DNA of 64,000 bases from Fuerstiella sp. (GCA_022447185.1 JAKVAY010000051.1:1-64000), one strand, 5' to 3'; positions 18,894 through 27,816 are shown, counted from the first letter of the stretch. Program-made: numbers and translations. Notes: generated by a model from the letters alone, not told the origin.

Positions 18894-20267
18894 TCACCGA
18901 ACTGAGTCCGTGAAGGTTCGTGGTTCGAATCCCGCCGGCTGTGGAACGTCTCCTGTAATCACCGACCAGGTAGCGCCGGATTCCCGGAAAGCCCTGGAAT
19001 CGCAGGACTTATAGCGCACGGCACATTGCGGGGTTGATACCGCTTGACCTCCCTGATTCCAGGACTGCATGACGGCATCCACCGCACCGGTCGTTAATAG
19101 TGTGCGTTCCGCCGGATACGGTTCGTGACCCGTCGTGAATGTGTACTGGATTGCGTGTGAAAGTGCTTTGAACAGACAACGGTTGCCCCACGGCCCGTTG
19201 AACAATGCGGTGGCCCGCGGTTTCGTTTCGCCACGCAGACGGCAGGCAAAGTTCCAGCGGTCGGAACTGCTGCCGGATCTCAGTACGGTGGCTCGTAGTC
19301 CGTCAGCGTATTTGACGGAGATAGCGTAATCACCGGACGGTTGTCGCAATGTGGACTTTGCTTTGGTGTCAGAACGGGCAGGCTGCTTTGCAAAGACGCC
19401 GACCGATGGAGGCGTCTGGCGAATGGCCTGCATGTTTGATTCTGCGGCCATGGCGGCATCAACCAGATCCTGTGACCACCGACCGGCCTGCTTTGCTCTT
19501 TCGAATTCGTCCCCCGTCAGCAGCTGGATTTCGGAAATCCCTGTTTCACCCCCCGAGCGAGTTTCCACAAATGACTGCAGTACTTCAAAAGCGTGAAAGT
19601 CATAGGATTCCAGACCACCACCGTGAATCGATACGGCTTCTTCGATTTCCGGATTCTTTGGAAGATTCAATTCCGGACGTCGCTGTGCCAGCGGCACCGA
19701 ACTGCCGGCGATCAGAGGCATTTGCTGCTGTCGGGCAGTGTCAAACATTTCCCGGGACCAGTCCCATCGATATGAAAGATGCTTGTCATTGAACAGCGGT
19801 ACATACTGATTTGATCGCCGCATGACTTCGATTGCTTTGTCGAAGAACTTTTTGCGGGGGTACATGTGCCGACCGGTTTCGCTGTACGGATAGTCGCCGT
19901 GTTCGCCGATGGACAGGACAGCGTCGACTGCGAGCTGGTCTCCTCCTGCACAAAGTGCGTCATCAATAGAATGATACAAAGGGATTTTAAATCGCCGTGA
20001 GACTTCTCGGGCCATGTCGTCATTTGGAAACTGATCCGCATAGAATGAAACGACGTCGACACCGGGATCCATCAGTGTGCCGTTGAAGTAGTATGGCCCC
20101 AGGAAGTTTTCCAGAATATTAAAAGCATGGCTGCGAAAACGCAGGACAGTAAAGATGGCCGCGACTCGAGGACGCTTCGCGGTCTTCGCAACAGCGGAGG
20201 ACGACAACAGGGTCGGAACAGCAGCAGCCGTCTTCAGGAATTCCCGACGGCGAGATTTTTTTTCCAT
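18894..20267 (-). CDS. Tat-exported protein of unknown function, Rossmann-like N-terminus
   Basis: A 457-residue protein starting at ATG 20267 with a Tat-type signal (KKSRRREFLKTAAAVPTLLSSSAVA). After it comes R-P-R-V-A-A-I-F-T-V-L, resembling the first strand of a Gfo/Idh-like fold but without a clear GxGxxG. Conserved-looking blocks are F-L-G-P-Y-Y-F-N-G, D-V-V-S-F-Y-A-D-Q-F-P-N-D, SIGEHGDYPYSETG and W-D-W-S-R-E-M-F. It resembles planctomycete proteins annotated only as Tat-signal hypothetical proteins. The last residues overlap a tRNA T-arm-like stretch on the plus strand, which I judged to be chance. Confidence 0.65.
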   Translation of the reverse strand: MEKKSRRREFLKTAAAVPTLLSSSAVAKTAKRPRVAAIFTVLRFRSHAFNILENFLGPYYFNGTLMDPGVDVVSFYADQFPNDDMAREVSRRFKIPLYHSIDDALCAGGDQLAVDAVLSIGEHGDYPYSETGRHMYPRKKFFDKAIEVMRRSNQYVPLFNDKHLSYRWDWSREMFDTARQQQMPLIAGSSVPLAQRRPELNLPKNPEIEEAVSIHGGGLESYDFHAFEVLQSFVETRSGGETGISEIQLLTGDEFERAKQAGRWSQDLVDAAMAAESNMQAIRQTPPSVGVFAKQPARSDTKAKSTLRQPSGDYAISVKYADGLRATVLRSGSSSDRWNFACRLRGETKPRATALFNGPWGNRCLFKALSHAIQYTFTTGHEPYPAERTLLTTGAVDAVMQSWNQGGQAVSTPQCAVRYKSCDSRAFRESGATWSVITGDVPQPAGFEPRTFTDSVR

Positions 20268-20658
20268 AGTGTCATTCTCTGATGAGGGACCAGTTCCCGA
20301 TAGTAGATCATGAATTTCGCCGGATGTCATCGGTTGAATGATCGTCGTGTAAAAGATTTCAGTGTCATCATGGATATCCGATGTGTCTTCGATATCGGTG
20401 GACAGTGGGACTTGAACCGGTGACGTGCCCCGATTGAGCCGATCTCACCGGAAGAACAGGAATCACGACAGATCTCAGCGGTCCTTTACGTCATCCTGCA
20501 CTCCACGAATTGGATTCTGGTACAGTGATCGCAGCTGAATGAGGAAGGCTGCGGAAAACGTCCGTGCGTTCCCTGTTCATTCGGTCTTTCGCTCAGGTTC
20601 GCACAGCGGCGCGCGTGCAGACTGATGATTTCCAGTTCGCGCCTAAGAACTGTTTCTG
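20268..20658. other. Divergent intergenic region
   Basis: About 390 bp between the divergent Tat-protein gene and the FMN oxidase gene. It should carry both promoters, but I cannot name boxes with confidence. A stretch near 20408-20420 looks like an antisense tRNA T-loop, but no cloverleaf can be built. Confidence 0.4.
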
Positions 20659-21822
20659 GTGAAATACGAATACGATTCAAACTATCCAACTATTGAAGCT
20701 TTGCGAGTTCGGGCGCGCAGGCGGGTGCCTCGATTTGCCTTTGAATACCTGGACGGCGGTTGCAATGAAGACGTCAATGTGCACAGAAACACGGCCGATC
20801 TTCGTGAAGTCCAGCTCGAACCGTACTACTTACGTGATCATTCGGGGATCGACCTGAAAACAGAACTTTTTGGCCATGTCTATGATGCACCGTTTGGTAT
20901 TGCGCCCATGGGGCTGCAGGGACTCATCTGGCCACAGGCGGCCGAGATTCTGGCCAAAGCGTCTTCAGAGCACAATGTTCCCTTCATTCTGAGTACGGCG
21001 GGGACCAGCAGCATCGAGACGATTGCAGAAATCACAAACGGACGCGCCTGGTTTCAGCTCTATCATCCAACTGAGAACAGTCTGCGAGACAAACTCATTA
21101 CAAGGTGCGACGAAGCGGGTTGTCCGGTATTGGTTGTCGTGTGTGACGTACCTACGGTCGGCTTTCGACCACGAGATATCCGCAACGGACTGTCGATGCC
21201 GCCAAAAATGACGGTCCGCAACATGCTGCAAATTGCCGCGAAACCTGGCTGGGCGGTACGGACCCTGTTTCATGGCCGCCCTAACTTCGAAGTTCTGAAG
21301 CCGTACATGCCGGAAAATCTGAACCTGGCAAACCTCGGACTTTTCATGAGACACTCGTTCGTCGGCAGAGTCAACGCAGACAGAATTGGACCGATCCGAG
21401 ACCTGTGGAAAGGCAAACTTGTCTTGAAAGGCGTCGCCAGCGAAGAGGACACCGAATCGGCAATCAGGCTGGGTGTGGACGGCATTATCGTTTCGAATCA
21501 TGGTGGACGGCAGCTCGATGCGGCTGAATCGTCGATCACGTCGCTCAGGAGAATAGCCAGAGACTATGGTGACCGAGTGGTTGTCATGATGGACAGTGGC
21601 ATCAGGTCCGGACCGGACATCGCCAGAACACTTGCGTGTGGTGCCCGGTTTACGTTCCTCGGACGGCCGTTTATGTACGGTATCGGTGCGCTGGGGAATT
21701 CAGGTGGCGATCACACGATTACCATCCTGAAGGCGCAACTGGAGCAATTGATGGAACAGATCTGCTGCGTGAACACTGAAAATTTCGCCGATCATTTAAT
21801 TTGCCGCACGACCGACGACTGA
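20659..21822 (+). CDS. FMN-dependent alpha-hydroxy-acid oxidase/dehydrogenase (cytoplasmic)
   Basis: A 387-residue member of the glycolate oxidase/lactate dehydrogenase family, which oxidises 2-hydroxy acids to 2-oxo acids with FMN. Key blocks: F-E-Y-L-D-G-G near the N-terminus, PFGIAPMGLQGL, F-I-L-S-T-A-G-T-S-S, F-Q-L-Y, the substrate-binding R-P-R-D-I-R-N, L-V-L-K-G-V-A-S (flavin Lys), and VSNHGGRQLDAA with the catalytic His and Arg. The start is GTG 20659; no ATG is placed to give the conserved N-terminus, and no clear ribosome-binding site is seen. It has no signal peptide, unlike the paralogue at 26620. Confidence 0.88.
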   Translation: MKYEYDSNYPTIEALRVRARRRVPRFAFEYLDGGCNEDVNVHRNTADLREVQLEPYYLRDHSGIDLKTELFGHVYDAPFGIAPMGLQGLIWPQAAEILAKASSEHNVPFILSTAGTSSIETIAEITNGRAWFQLYHPTENSLRDKLITRCDEAGCPVLVVVCDVPTVGFRPRDIRNGLSMPPKMTVRNMLQIAAKPGWAVRTLFHGRPNFEVLKPYMPENLNLANLGLFMRHSFVGRVNADRIGPIRDLWKGKLVLKGVASEEDTESAIRLGVDGIIVSNHGGRQLDAAESSITSLRRIARDYGDRVVVMMDSGIRSGPDIARTLACGARFTFLGRPFMYGIGALGNSGGDHTITILKAQLEQLMEQICCVNTENFADHLICRTTDD

Positions 21823-21883
21823 GTCAGTCTCGGGTCAGAGATCTCGTACGAGCGACATGATGAATCTCGAGGAGTTGCGCACA

Positions 21884-21900
21884 ATCCTGTAAAACAGGAT
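21884..21900. terminator. Small hairpin between convergent genes
   Basis: ATCCTGT (21884-21890) and ACAGGAT (21894-21900) form a perfect seven-pair stem with a three-base AAA loop, 62 bp after the FMN oxidase stop and 100 bp before the convergent aldo/keto reductase stop. No T-run follows in either direction, so the terminator role is a guess from position. Confidence 0.3.
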
Positions 21901-22000
21901 GACAGCGGATGTGATGCATCGCGTCGACACACGAATGACGTCGGCAGCATTGTCAGCTGTCTTCTGTATGGTCCAGCGATATTGCGACCGTTAATTGAAA

Positions 22001-23095
22001 CTAACCCCCGGCGCGGGCGAGTTCCTGCTCTGTATATGCCTTGCTGGCTGCATTCAGTTCTGCCAGCAGTGTGTCAGGGATTTCAAGATGAGTCCCGCCA
22101 ATGTTGTCCACGACGTGTTCCGGACTTTCTGCTCCTCCCAAAACGGTGGTCACCGCCGGATGCGAAAGGCTCCATGCAATCAACAGCCTCGGTCGTGTCG
22201 TGCCAAGCTGGCCGGCAACCTTATCAAGGACGCCAATCAACGATCCGTACTCGGCATTTTCGCTGCGACCAGGAGAGAGCCGTCCACAGTCCTGGGGACT
22301 GAATGCGAGGATTCCAAGGTCCGTCCGTTCAATGACCTGCAGTAGCTCAGTGTTCATACGTGATCCGGCGGCGATATGGAAATAATCTTCCGTTCCGGCG
22401 ATGCCATGACTCGTTTCATCGGAGGGCAGTTGCACGTATTTTTCGACGTTTTCCGGAGTGAAATTCGACACTCCCCAGTAACGGATCTTTCCCGATTTCA
22501 CCAGCCGCTCCATGGTATCGGAGATTGATTCCGGTGATGTGTGTTCGTCATCGCCATGCAGCAGAAACAGATCAATGTAATCGGTTCCCAGTCGGCTGAG
22601 ACTTCCCTCACACTTGCTGGTCAGCATTTCAGGGGTGAAATGCACCTTCTCACCCACACTGAATTTATTGGTATCAGGGTCCTTGATCAGTTGATAGTGG
22701 GGAGTGGCCTTTGTGCAGATCACAATCTCGTCGCGGCGGCCTTCAATCACACGACCCAGCACTGTTTCCGAACCTCCCCAGCCGTAAGCCTCGGCCGAGT
22801 CGAAGAAATTGATGCCAACATCCAGACACCTGTAAAGCACGTTTCGTGCTGCGGTGTTATCGTCGCGAGGCAGTTGGCGAAAGGCGGTTCCCTGACAGTA
22901 CCGTGTTACGTGCAGGTCCGTCTGTCCAAATTGCACACGCTCAGGCGCAGGAGCAGTTGAGGCGGCCGACACATTTCCCGTCAGCACACCAGCGGCGAGG
23001 GAAGACACAGCGGTATTAAATGTACGCCGACTGACACAACGATCTGCTAACCACGAATCGGACTGACCGGAACTAAAATTTGTTGGTGGTGTCAT
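22001..23095 (-). CDS. Exported aldo/keto reductase
   Basis: A 364-residue AKR with a Tat-like leader: C-V-S-R-R-T-F-N-T-A-V-S-S-L-A-A-G, then an Ala-rich cleavage region. The catalytic set is in N-F-F-D-S-A-E-A-Y-G (Asp and Tyr), V-I-C-T-K-A-T (Lys) and L-F-L-L-H-G-D (His), followed by YWGVSNFTPENVEKY. The ATG at 23095 has AGGTGA six bases upstream; a GTG at 23104 is possible. A secreted NAD(P)H enzyme is unusual, as free cofactor is scarce outside the cytoplasm; Tat export of the folded holoenzyme is the likely answer. Planctomycetes commonly encode such Tat-type AKRs. Confidence 0.85.
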   Translation of the reverse strand: MTPPTNFSSGQSDSWLADRCVSRRTFNTAVSSLAAGVLTGNVSAASTAPAPERVQFGQTDLHVTRYCQGTAFRQLPRDDNTAARNVLYRCLDVGINFFDSAEAYGWGGSETVLGRVIEGRRDEIVICTKATPHYQLIKDPDTNKFSVGEKVHFTPEMLTSKCEGSLSRLGTDYIDLFLLHGDDEHTSPESISDTMERLVKSGKIRYWGVSNFTPENVEKYVQLPSDETSHGIAGTEDYFHIAAGSRMNTELLQVIERTDLGILAFSPQDCGRLSPGRSENAEYGSLIGVLDKVAGQLGTTRPRLLIAWSLSHPAVTTVLGGAESPEHVVDNIGGTHLEIPDTLLAELNAASKAYTEQELARAGG

Positions 23096-23762
23096 CACTC
23101 TCACCTGTAATCAGCGCCTGCGCTGCAGCGCTGTATCGAAATGGGTACATCAAAATTAAATGTGATCAGGCCCCGAAACAGAATTGTATCTCACAGTAGA
23201 TTGATGTCTATCGGCTGTTTGCAACGCGATCGCAGGACGCGTGGATTGATGAACGTTGACAGTGTCAGAACATCTGTTGTGGAATTTCAGTTTTTCGTAT
23301 TCCTGCCTGTTTTTAATGTCGCAACGGTGGTTGAGTCGTCCGACGATTGTGTTGCATCGAATGGAAGCGGTCGTGCTCTCAGTACCTGCCGTGAAGCTGG
23401 CTGGGCTTGTTCTTCACATGGGCAGTCGTCTTGCTGGCAATTGTAGACCACTCACACGAGTCTCGTACGACTGGTATGAGAATGGACGTGAGGTGGACGT
23501 CAGTGGTACACTATTCAATCGATCTGGATTGAACTCTCTGGTCGAATTCAGACAGTTGATTGTGGAAAAGAAACAGCGATTCATCCGTGAATCGTTTCCC
23601 ATTTGTTGTGGTACGCGCTCGGTCGGGCACTCGGGTCGACGAACTTACCCGCACCGGCAGACGTCACAGGCAATCGCGGGGCGTCAGGAATGGAATGTGT
23701 CACCGTCAGCCCGGTGTCGTCACATTGGCAAACGTGGGATAAACGAAGTTAAGGAACGACAA
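23096..23762. other. Long divergent gap with a decayed gene end
   Basis: 667 bp between the exported aldo/keto reductase and the DUF1552 gene. The left half shows nothing I can call. The right half carries the remnant listed at 23463-23640. The promoter for the DUF1552 gene must lie here or within the remnant. Confidence 0.4.
23463..23640 (+). pseudogene. Remnant of a DUF1588/DUF1585 cytochrome-type partner (C-terminal end)
   Basis: In the frame that runs on into the DUF1552 gene, the translation reads Y-D-W-Y-E-N-G-R-E-V-D-V-S-G-T-L, then F-R-Q-L-I-V-E-K-K-Q-R-F-I-R-E-S-F and later T-R-S-V-G-H-S. This matches the C-terminal pattern of DUF1592/DUF1588/DUF1585 proteins (F-D-x-x-G-R-W-R...I-D-A-S-G-T-L...F-V-R-x-L...A-L-G-R-S-V-G). 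These proteins normally sit directly upstream of DUF1552 genes in planctomycetes. The rest of the gene, including its cytochrome motif, is absent, so this appears to be a deletion remnant. Similarity is by eye. Confidence 0.5.
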
Positions 23763-25076
23763 ATGCGACATCACTATTCCCGCCGAAAATTGCTTCGTGG
23801 TGCCGGTGTTTCCATGGCTCTGCCGTGGATGGAGTCGCTGACAGTGTGGGGTGATGAGACGGTACCAAAATCGGAACCAGGCAGTCACGCTCCCGTGCGC
23901 GTGGCGGTCCTGTTTTCCGGCAGTGGGTTCCACGCCGGTCATTGGTGGGCCAGGGGAAACGGCAACGAGATGGAACTTGGGCCGGTGCTTGAGCCGTTGA
24001 AGGACTTCCGCGAAAAACTTCTGTTGATTGACGGCTTGTACAACGAGGAAGCTCTGAAGGGGAACATCCACAGCTCACAGACGGGGAATCTGCTGTCCGG
24101 CGCCCCGCTGGCAGACGGGGGTGAGATCCGCAGCGGGACCAGCTTTGACCAGATGATAGCGCAGCAGTACGGACGTTCGACGAAAGTGCCGAGTCTTGTA
24201 CTGGGCTGCGAGCGGTCGAATCCGGGGATTCATAAGAATTACTCGATGCTCTACAGTTCCCATATCTCATGGAGTTCTCCGACCGCTCCGACTCCACTGG
24301 AGCTCTATCCGGCTCTCGCATTTGACCGGTTGTTTAAGGATCAGGGGGAACTTGGTGAGCAGAGTGTGCTTGACGCTGTGCTGGGTGAAGCCACTCGTTT
24401 CCGGAACAAAGTCAACCGGCGAGATCAACAAAAGCTCGACGAATATCTTAACTCTGTGCGCGAAGTTGAACGACGTATCGAGCAGGCAGGGCAGGAGGGG
24501 GAACTGCAGGGCTGGCGACCAACGCTCGACAAACCCAACATCCCGCGACCTCCGGACGGAATTCCACAGAATTTCGCTGAGCACGCTCGGTTGATGTGCG
24601 ACATTCTCGTGTTGGCATTTCAAACCGACACGACACGGATCGCGACGCTCAAGGTCAACAACGACCACAGCTATCTGCAGTTTCCACATTTGGGCGTCGA
24701 AGTCGGACACCACGAGCTTTCACATTCGGATCGCGGTGTTCAGTCACCCGACTGGCTGAAGGTGAATCAGTTCTGCCTGGGGCAACTCGGCTATATCGCT
24801 CGCAGACTGGATGCGATCCAGGAAGGTGATCGAACGGCGCTCGATAACTCGATGCTGATGATGTGTTCCAGCATGATGTCCGGCATTCACGACGCTACAA
24901 AACTGCCCGTTGTGATTCTTGGTCGCGGTGGCGGAAAACTGGAATCAGGCCGAGTGCTCGACTACGGTGGAAAGTCGAACCGAAAAATGTGTAGTCTTTA
25001 TCTTTCAATGATGGACAAATGTGGTGTCCATCTGGAGGAATTCGGAGACTCAGGCGAACGTCTGATCGACGTGTGA
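23763..25076 (+). CDS. DUF1552 protein, Tat-exported
   Basis: A 437-residue DUF1552 protein. It begins with a Tat signal (YSRRKLLRGAGVSMALPWMESL) and has the family order R-V-A-V-L-F-S-G-S-G-F-H-A-G-H-W-W, L-L-L-I-D-G-L-Y-N, H-S-S-Q-T-G-N-L-L-S-G, S-F-D-Q-M-I-A-Q-Q-Y-G, and late V-G-H-H-E-L-S-H-S, corresponding to the HxxSHH-type motif. ATG 23763 has AAGGA upstream; the frame is open for another 169 codons upstream, but these are partly a remnant of another gene. The fold is thought to be alkaline-phosphatase-like; the function is unknown. Its usual cytochrome partner seems lost. Confidence 0.85.
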   Translation: MRHHYSRRKLLRGAGVSMALPWMESLTVWGDETVPKSEPGSHAPVRVAVLFSGSGFHAGHWWARGNGNEMELGPVLEPLKDFREKLLLIDGLYNEEALKGNIHSSQTGNLLSGAPLADGGEIRSGTSFDQMIAQQYGRSTKVPSLVLGCERSNPGIHKNYSMLYSSHISWSSPTAPTPLELYPALAFDRLFKDQGELGEQSVLDAVLGEATRFRNKVNRRDQQKLDEYLNSVREVERRIEQAGQEGELQGWRPTLDKPNIPRPPDGIPQNFAEHARLMCDILVLAFQTDTTRIATLKVNNDHSYLQFPHLGVEVGHHELSHSDRGVQSPDWLKVNQFCLGQLGYIARRLDAIQEGDRTALDNSMLMMCSSMMSGIHDATKLPVVILGRGGGKLESGRVLDYGGKSNRKMCSLYLSMMDKCGVHLEEFGDSGERLIDV

Positions 25077-25185
25077 GGTGCTCGGATGGAACAAGACCAC
25101 TATCAGAGTCATCATGCGAATTGACGAGAAGTTTTGCATACGGGCTGGTGTCAGGATGTTCTTCCGATGCTCGTTCGGTCAGCAC

Positions 25186-25229
25186 ACTGATACTTCGATA
25201 CGAGAGTACTGATACTTCCATACGAGAGT
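25186..25229. repeat. Two-copy 22-bp tandem repeat
   Basis: Two adjacent 22-bp units, 25186-25207 and 25208-25229, are identical except at one position (G in copy 1, C in copy 2). They lie between the convergent DUF1552 and dehydratase stops, about 30 bp from the latter. The end overlaps the small palindrome CGAGAGTCTCG. Confidence 0.7.
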
Positions 25230-25260
25230 CTCGAATCACTGTCCGCAGACAATTCTGTGA

Positions 25261-26577
25261 TCACCAGCCTTTCCAGCTTCCGTCCGCGTTCCGGTACTGG
25301 CGGTAGGTCATCCGTTTGTTATACGGTAACTTTGCGATGTCCTGCTCTTTGACCTCAATTCCCAGACCAGGCCGGTCGGGAAGATTCACGAATCCGTCAT
25401 TGAGACGCAGGTCGTGGTCAACGAATTCGTCAAATCGTCGGAACCAGCTTCCGGACACTTCCTGGATCAGGAAGTTACGGAGCACTGCGTCGGCCTGAAG
25501 CAACGCTGCAAAATGGATGGGTCCGCTCGCGTTGTGTGGAGCCATGAGCATCCGGGCTTCGTCGGCCAAATGAGATATGTGCAAAAAATTATCAATGCCA
25601 AAGCTGTGGCTGATATCCGGCTGCAGGAAGGCACAGGCTCGTGCATCAATGACTTCTTTGAAATCCCGATATGAAAACAGTTTTTCGCCTGTGGCAATCG
25701 GGACAGGACTTTTCTCAGAAATCTGTTTCAGAACTTCTACCGAACCGACCTTGCAGGGTTCTTCGATAAACAACGGGCGATAGGGCGCCACCAGACGGGC
25801 AAACGCGAGACTCAGTTCGGGCGCGGGGCTGCCATGCGTATCGAGCAGCAGTTCAATGTCCGGTCCGACGTCTTCGCGGACTGCTTTGACAATTGCGACG
25901 CAGTGCTCCAGCTCGCGACGGTCCATCTCCCAGGTCCGCCCTTCCAGCGGATTCCCCTTCAGGCCGCGTGCTCCGGCCGCGACCGCAGCACGAGCCTGCT
26001 CGCGTGCCTGGTCAATCGAGTCGAAGCTCAACCCGCCGTTGTCGTAGACCAGAATGCGGTCACGCTGGCGTCCGCCGAGCAGTTGATGGACGGGCACATT
26101 CAGCGTCTTACCGGCGATATCATACAAAGCCATGTTAACGGCCGCGACGGCACTGCCCAGAATCGGACCACCCTTCCAGGGAAGGCGATTGGTGATGTCA
26201 TCGCAGATGGCCGTCACGTCCAGTGGATCGCGTCCGATCAGCAGTTCATTCCACTGGTGCAGGGCAGTGCGAACAATCGGTGAAATCCACTCACCGCTGC
26301 CTTCGCCCCAGCCCGACAGACCCGCATTGGTCTCGAGTTTCAGAAAAAGCCACGTCTTGAAGCCACTGGAAATTGGTTGCCGGGTCTTTGGGTCCAGTCG
26401 CACCGGACCGGTGGCGACATTGAACATATAGGTCTTCAGCTGCGTGATCGTCACGCCGGACTGTTTCGCAGGTGCAGCCTCAGTTGTGCTGCCGTGTGCG
26501 GTGGCGAAGGCCATAGCCGCACTGGCCGAAGTCGTCACAAAACTGCGCCGGTCGATTGCCACTGGAATGTTGTTCAT
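25261..26577 (-). CDS. Exported enolase-superfamily sugar-acid dehydratase (galactonate/mannonate type)
   Basis: A 438-residue mandelate racemase/muconate lactonizing enzyme with a Tat leader (DRRSFVTTSASAAMAFATAHG). Metal ligands and acid-base groups of the galactonate dehydratase branch are visible: L-L-L-D-T-H-G (Asp ligand and His), F-I-E-E-P, I-A-T-G-E, then D-I-S-H-S-F-G-I and M-A-P-H-N-A-S-G-P. Such enzymes remove water from aldonic acids to give 2-keto-3-deoxy acids. ATG 26577 has GAGG six bases upstream. It begins 42 bp downstream of the exported FMN oxidase gene, so the two are very likely one operon. The exact sugar acid is unknown. Confidence 0.85.
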   Translation of the reverse strand: MNNIPVAIDRRSFVTTSASAAMAFATAHGSTTEAAPAKQSGVTITQLKTYMFNVATGPVRLDPKTRQPISSGFKTWLFLKLETNAGLSGWGEGSGEWISPIVRTALHQWNELLIGRDPLDVTAICDDITNRLPWKGGPILGSAVAAVNMALYDIAGKTLNVPVHQLLGGRQRDRILVYDNGGLSFDSIDQAREQARAAVAAGARGLKGNPLEGRTWEMDRRELEHCVAIVKAVREDVGPDIELLLDTHGSPAPELSLAFARLVAPYRPLFIEEPCKVGSVEVLKQISEKSPVPIATGEKLFSYRDFKEVIDARACAFLQPDISHSFGIDNFLHISHLADEARMLMAPHNASGPIHFAALLQADAVLRNFLIQEVSGSWFRRFDEFVDHDLRLNDGFVNLPDRPGLGIEVKEQDIAKLPYNKRMTYRQYRNADGSWKGW

Positions 26578-26619
26578 GATTTGCCTCACTGGTGTATCGA
26601 AAATGCCGGACGAAAGTTG

Positions 26620-27816
26620 TCACGTTCGCAGCAACGACGAATTGACGGCTTCAACGGAAGAACAGCCTGACGCAATCATGGCGTTCGTCAATTCGTCACG
26701 CAGGATGTCAAGAACACGTCTGACACCTTTCTCACCTCCCGCAGCGAGGGCCCAGGCCTGCGGACGTCCAATCATGACTGCTTTGGCCCCCAGCGCAAGA
26801 GCCTTCATGACGTCGCCGCCGCGGCGAATGCCGCCGTCCATCAGGATTTCGATCTCTCCGTCGACTGCCTGCACGACATCACTCAGTACATCAATGGATG
26901 CCGGCATACCGTCCAGTCGCCGACCGCCGTGATTGGAAACGACTATGCCGTTCAAACCCAGATCGACCGCCTGTCGTGCGGCGTCTGCCGAGAGAACGCC
27001 CTTGAGAAGAATCGGGAGTCTGGTCAGGCCGCGCAGCCACTTGAAGAAGTCCATGTTCAGCGAAATGTCCCAGGCAGCCGCATTGAATTCAATGAGGTCC
27101 ATGTGGCTGCTTCGATCTGTCAGATGTGTGTATCCGATATCCTGCAGATGCTTCAGCAGCATGTCCTTCGGCACTGTGAAACGATTTCTCAGATCGGCGT
27201 CCTTGCGTTCACCCAGATCCACCGTGACCACAATTGCGCTGAATCCGGCAGCTTCCGCCCGCGCAACGAGGCGTTGGGCAACTGCGCGCTGACGCGGGAC
27301 ATACAGCTGTAACCATTTCGGGCCGTCGGATGCCTGAGCAATCTCTTCGACGCCGTTCAGCGCGCTCGAGCTGGCTGCGCAAATTGTGTTGGCGCTCGCG
27401 GCGGCTCTTGCTGACGCCAGGACACCCTGAGGGTGCAGCATTCTCAATGCTGCGACCGGGGCCAGAAGAACGGGCATCGAGATTTTCTGACCAAGCACTG
27501 TTGTCGACAGATCCGTTGTGCTCACTCCATGCAGCAGTGGGGGCAGAACACGGATGCGGCGGAAGGCTTCCACGTTGTCGCGCAGCGTGACTTCGTCTTC
27601 CGAGCCTGTGGTGACATATTCGAAGCTGGCTCGTGGAAGCCGAGTGGCTGCCTGTGCAATAAAGTCGCTGACAGTTACGGGAAGGTCGGATGGCGCTGCA
27701 GAATGTGCAGGATCAGTGAGTTCTGCTCGATCATCTGTGTCTGTTGCGCCAGTACTTCTGGCAGCGAACAGACCGGCACCCAGCGTGAGCAGTTGCGAAA
27801 AAAAACAGCGATTCAT
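26620..27816 (-). CDS. Exported FMN-dependent alpha-hydroxy-acid oxidase
   Basis: A 398-residue paralogue of the oxidase at 20659, with an added N-terminal signal-like segment (MNRCFFSQLLTLGAGLFAA) and a linker. The core has F-E-Y-V-T-T-G-S-E-D-E (the canonical G-G is changed), MPVLLAPVAALRMLHP, W-L-Q-L-Y-V-P, R-F-T-V-P, P-I-L-L-K-G-V-L-S and VSNHGGRRLDGMP with the active-site His and Arg. The leader lacks a twin arginine, yet FMN proteins normally need folded export, so its route is unclear. It is the first gene of a probable two-gene operon with the sugar-acid dehydratase. Confidence 0.85.
   Translation of the reverse strand: MNRCFFSQLLTLGAGLFAARSTGATDTDDRAELTDPAHSAAPSDLPVTVSDFIAQAATRLPRASFEYVTTGSEDEVTLRDNVEAFRRIRVLPPLLHGVSTTDLSTTVLGQKISMPVLLAPVAALRMLHPQGVLASARAAASANTICAASSSALNGVEEIAQASDGPKWLQLYVPRQRAVAQRLVARAEAAGFSAIVVTVDLGERKDADLRNRFTVPKDMLLKHLQDIGYTHLTDRSSHMDLIEFNAAAWDISLNMDFFKWLRGLTRLPILLKGVLSADAARQAVDLGLNGIVVSNHGGRRLDGMPASIDVLSDVVQAVDGEIEILMDGGIRRGGDVMKALALGAKAVMIGRPQAWALAAGGEKGVRRVLDILRDELTNAMIASGCSSVEAVNSSLLRT

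Noticed and set aside
18915-18935. tRNA T-arm-like sequence (GGTTCGAATCC) on the plus strand
   Set aside because: Only two T-stem pairs form and no D-arm, anticodon arm or acceptor complement can be built in the 90 bases before it. It also falls inside the C-terminus of the Tat protein gene at 18894.
20400-20480. Possible antisense tRNA around GACTTGAACC
   Set aside because: The stem next to the T-loop-like sequence does not pair and no anticodon arm is evident; no cloverleaf can be drawn.
23256-23762. Long N-terminal extension of the DUF1552 protein
   Set aside because: The Tat leader of DUF1552 begins at 23763 with its own AAGGA site; the extension is partly the remnant of another gene.
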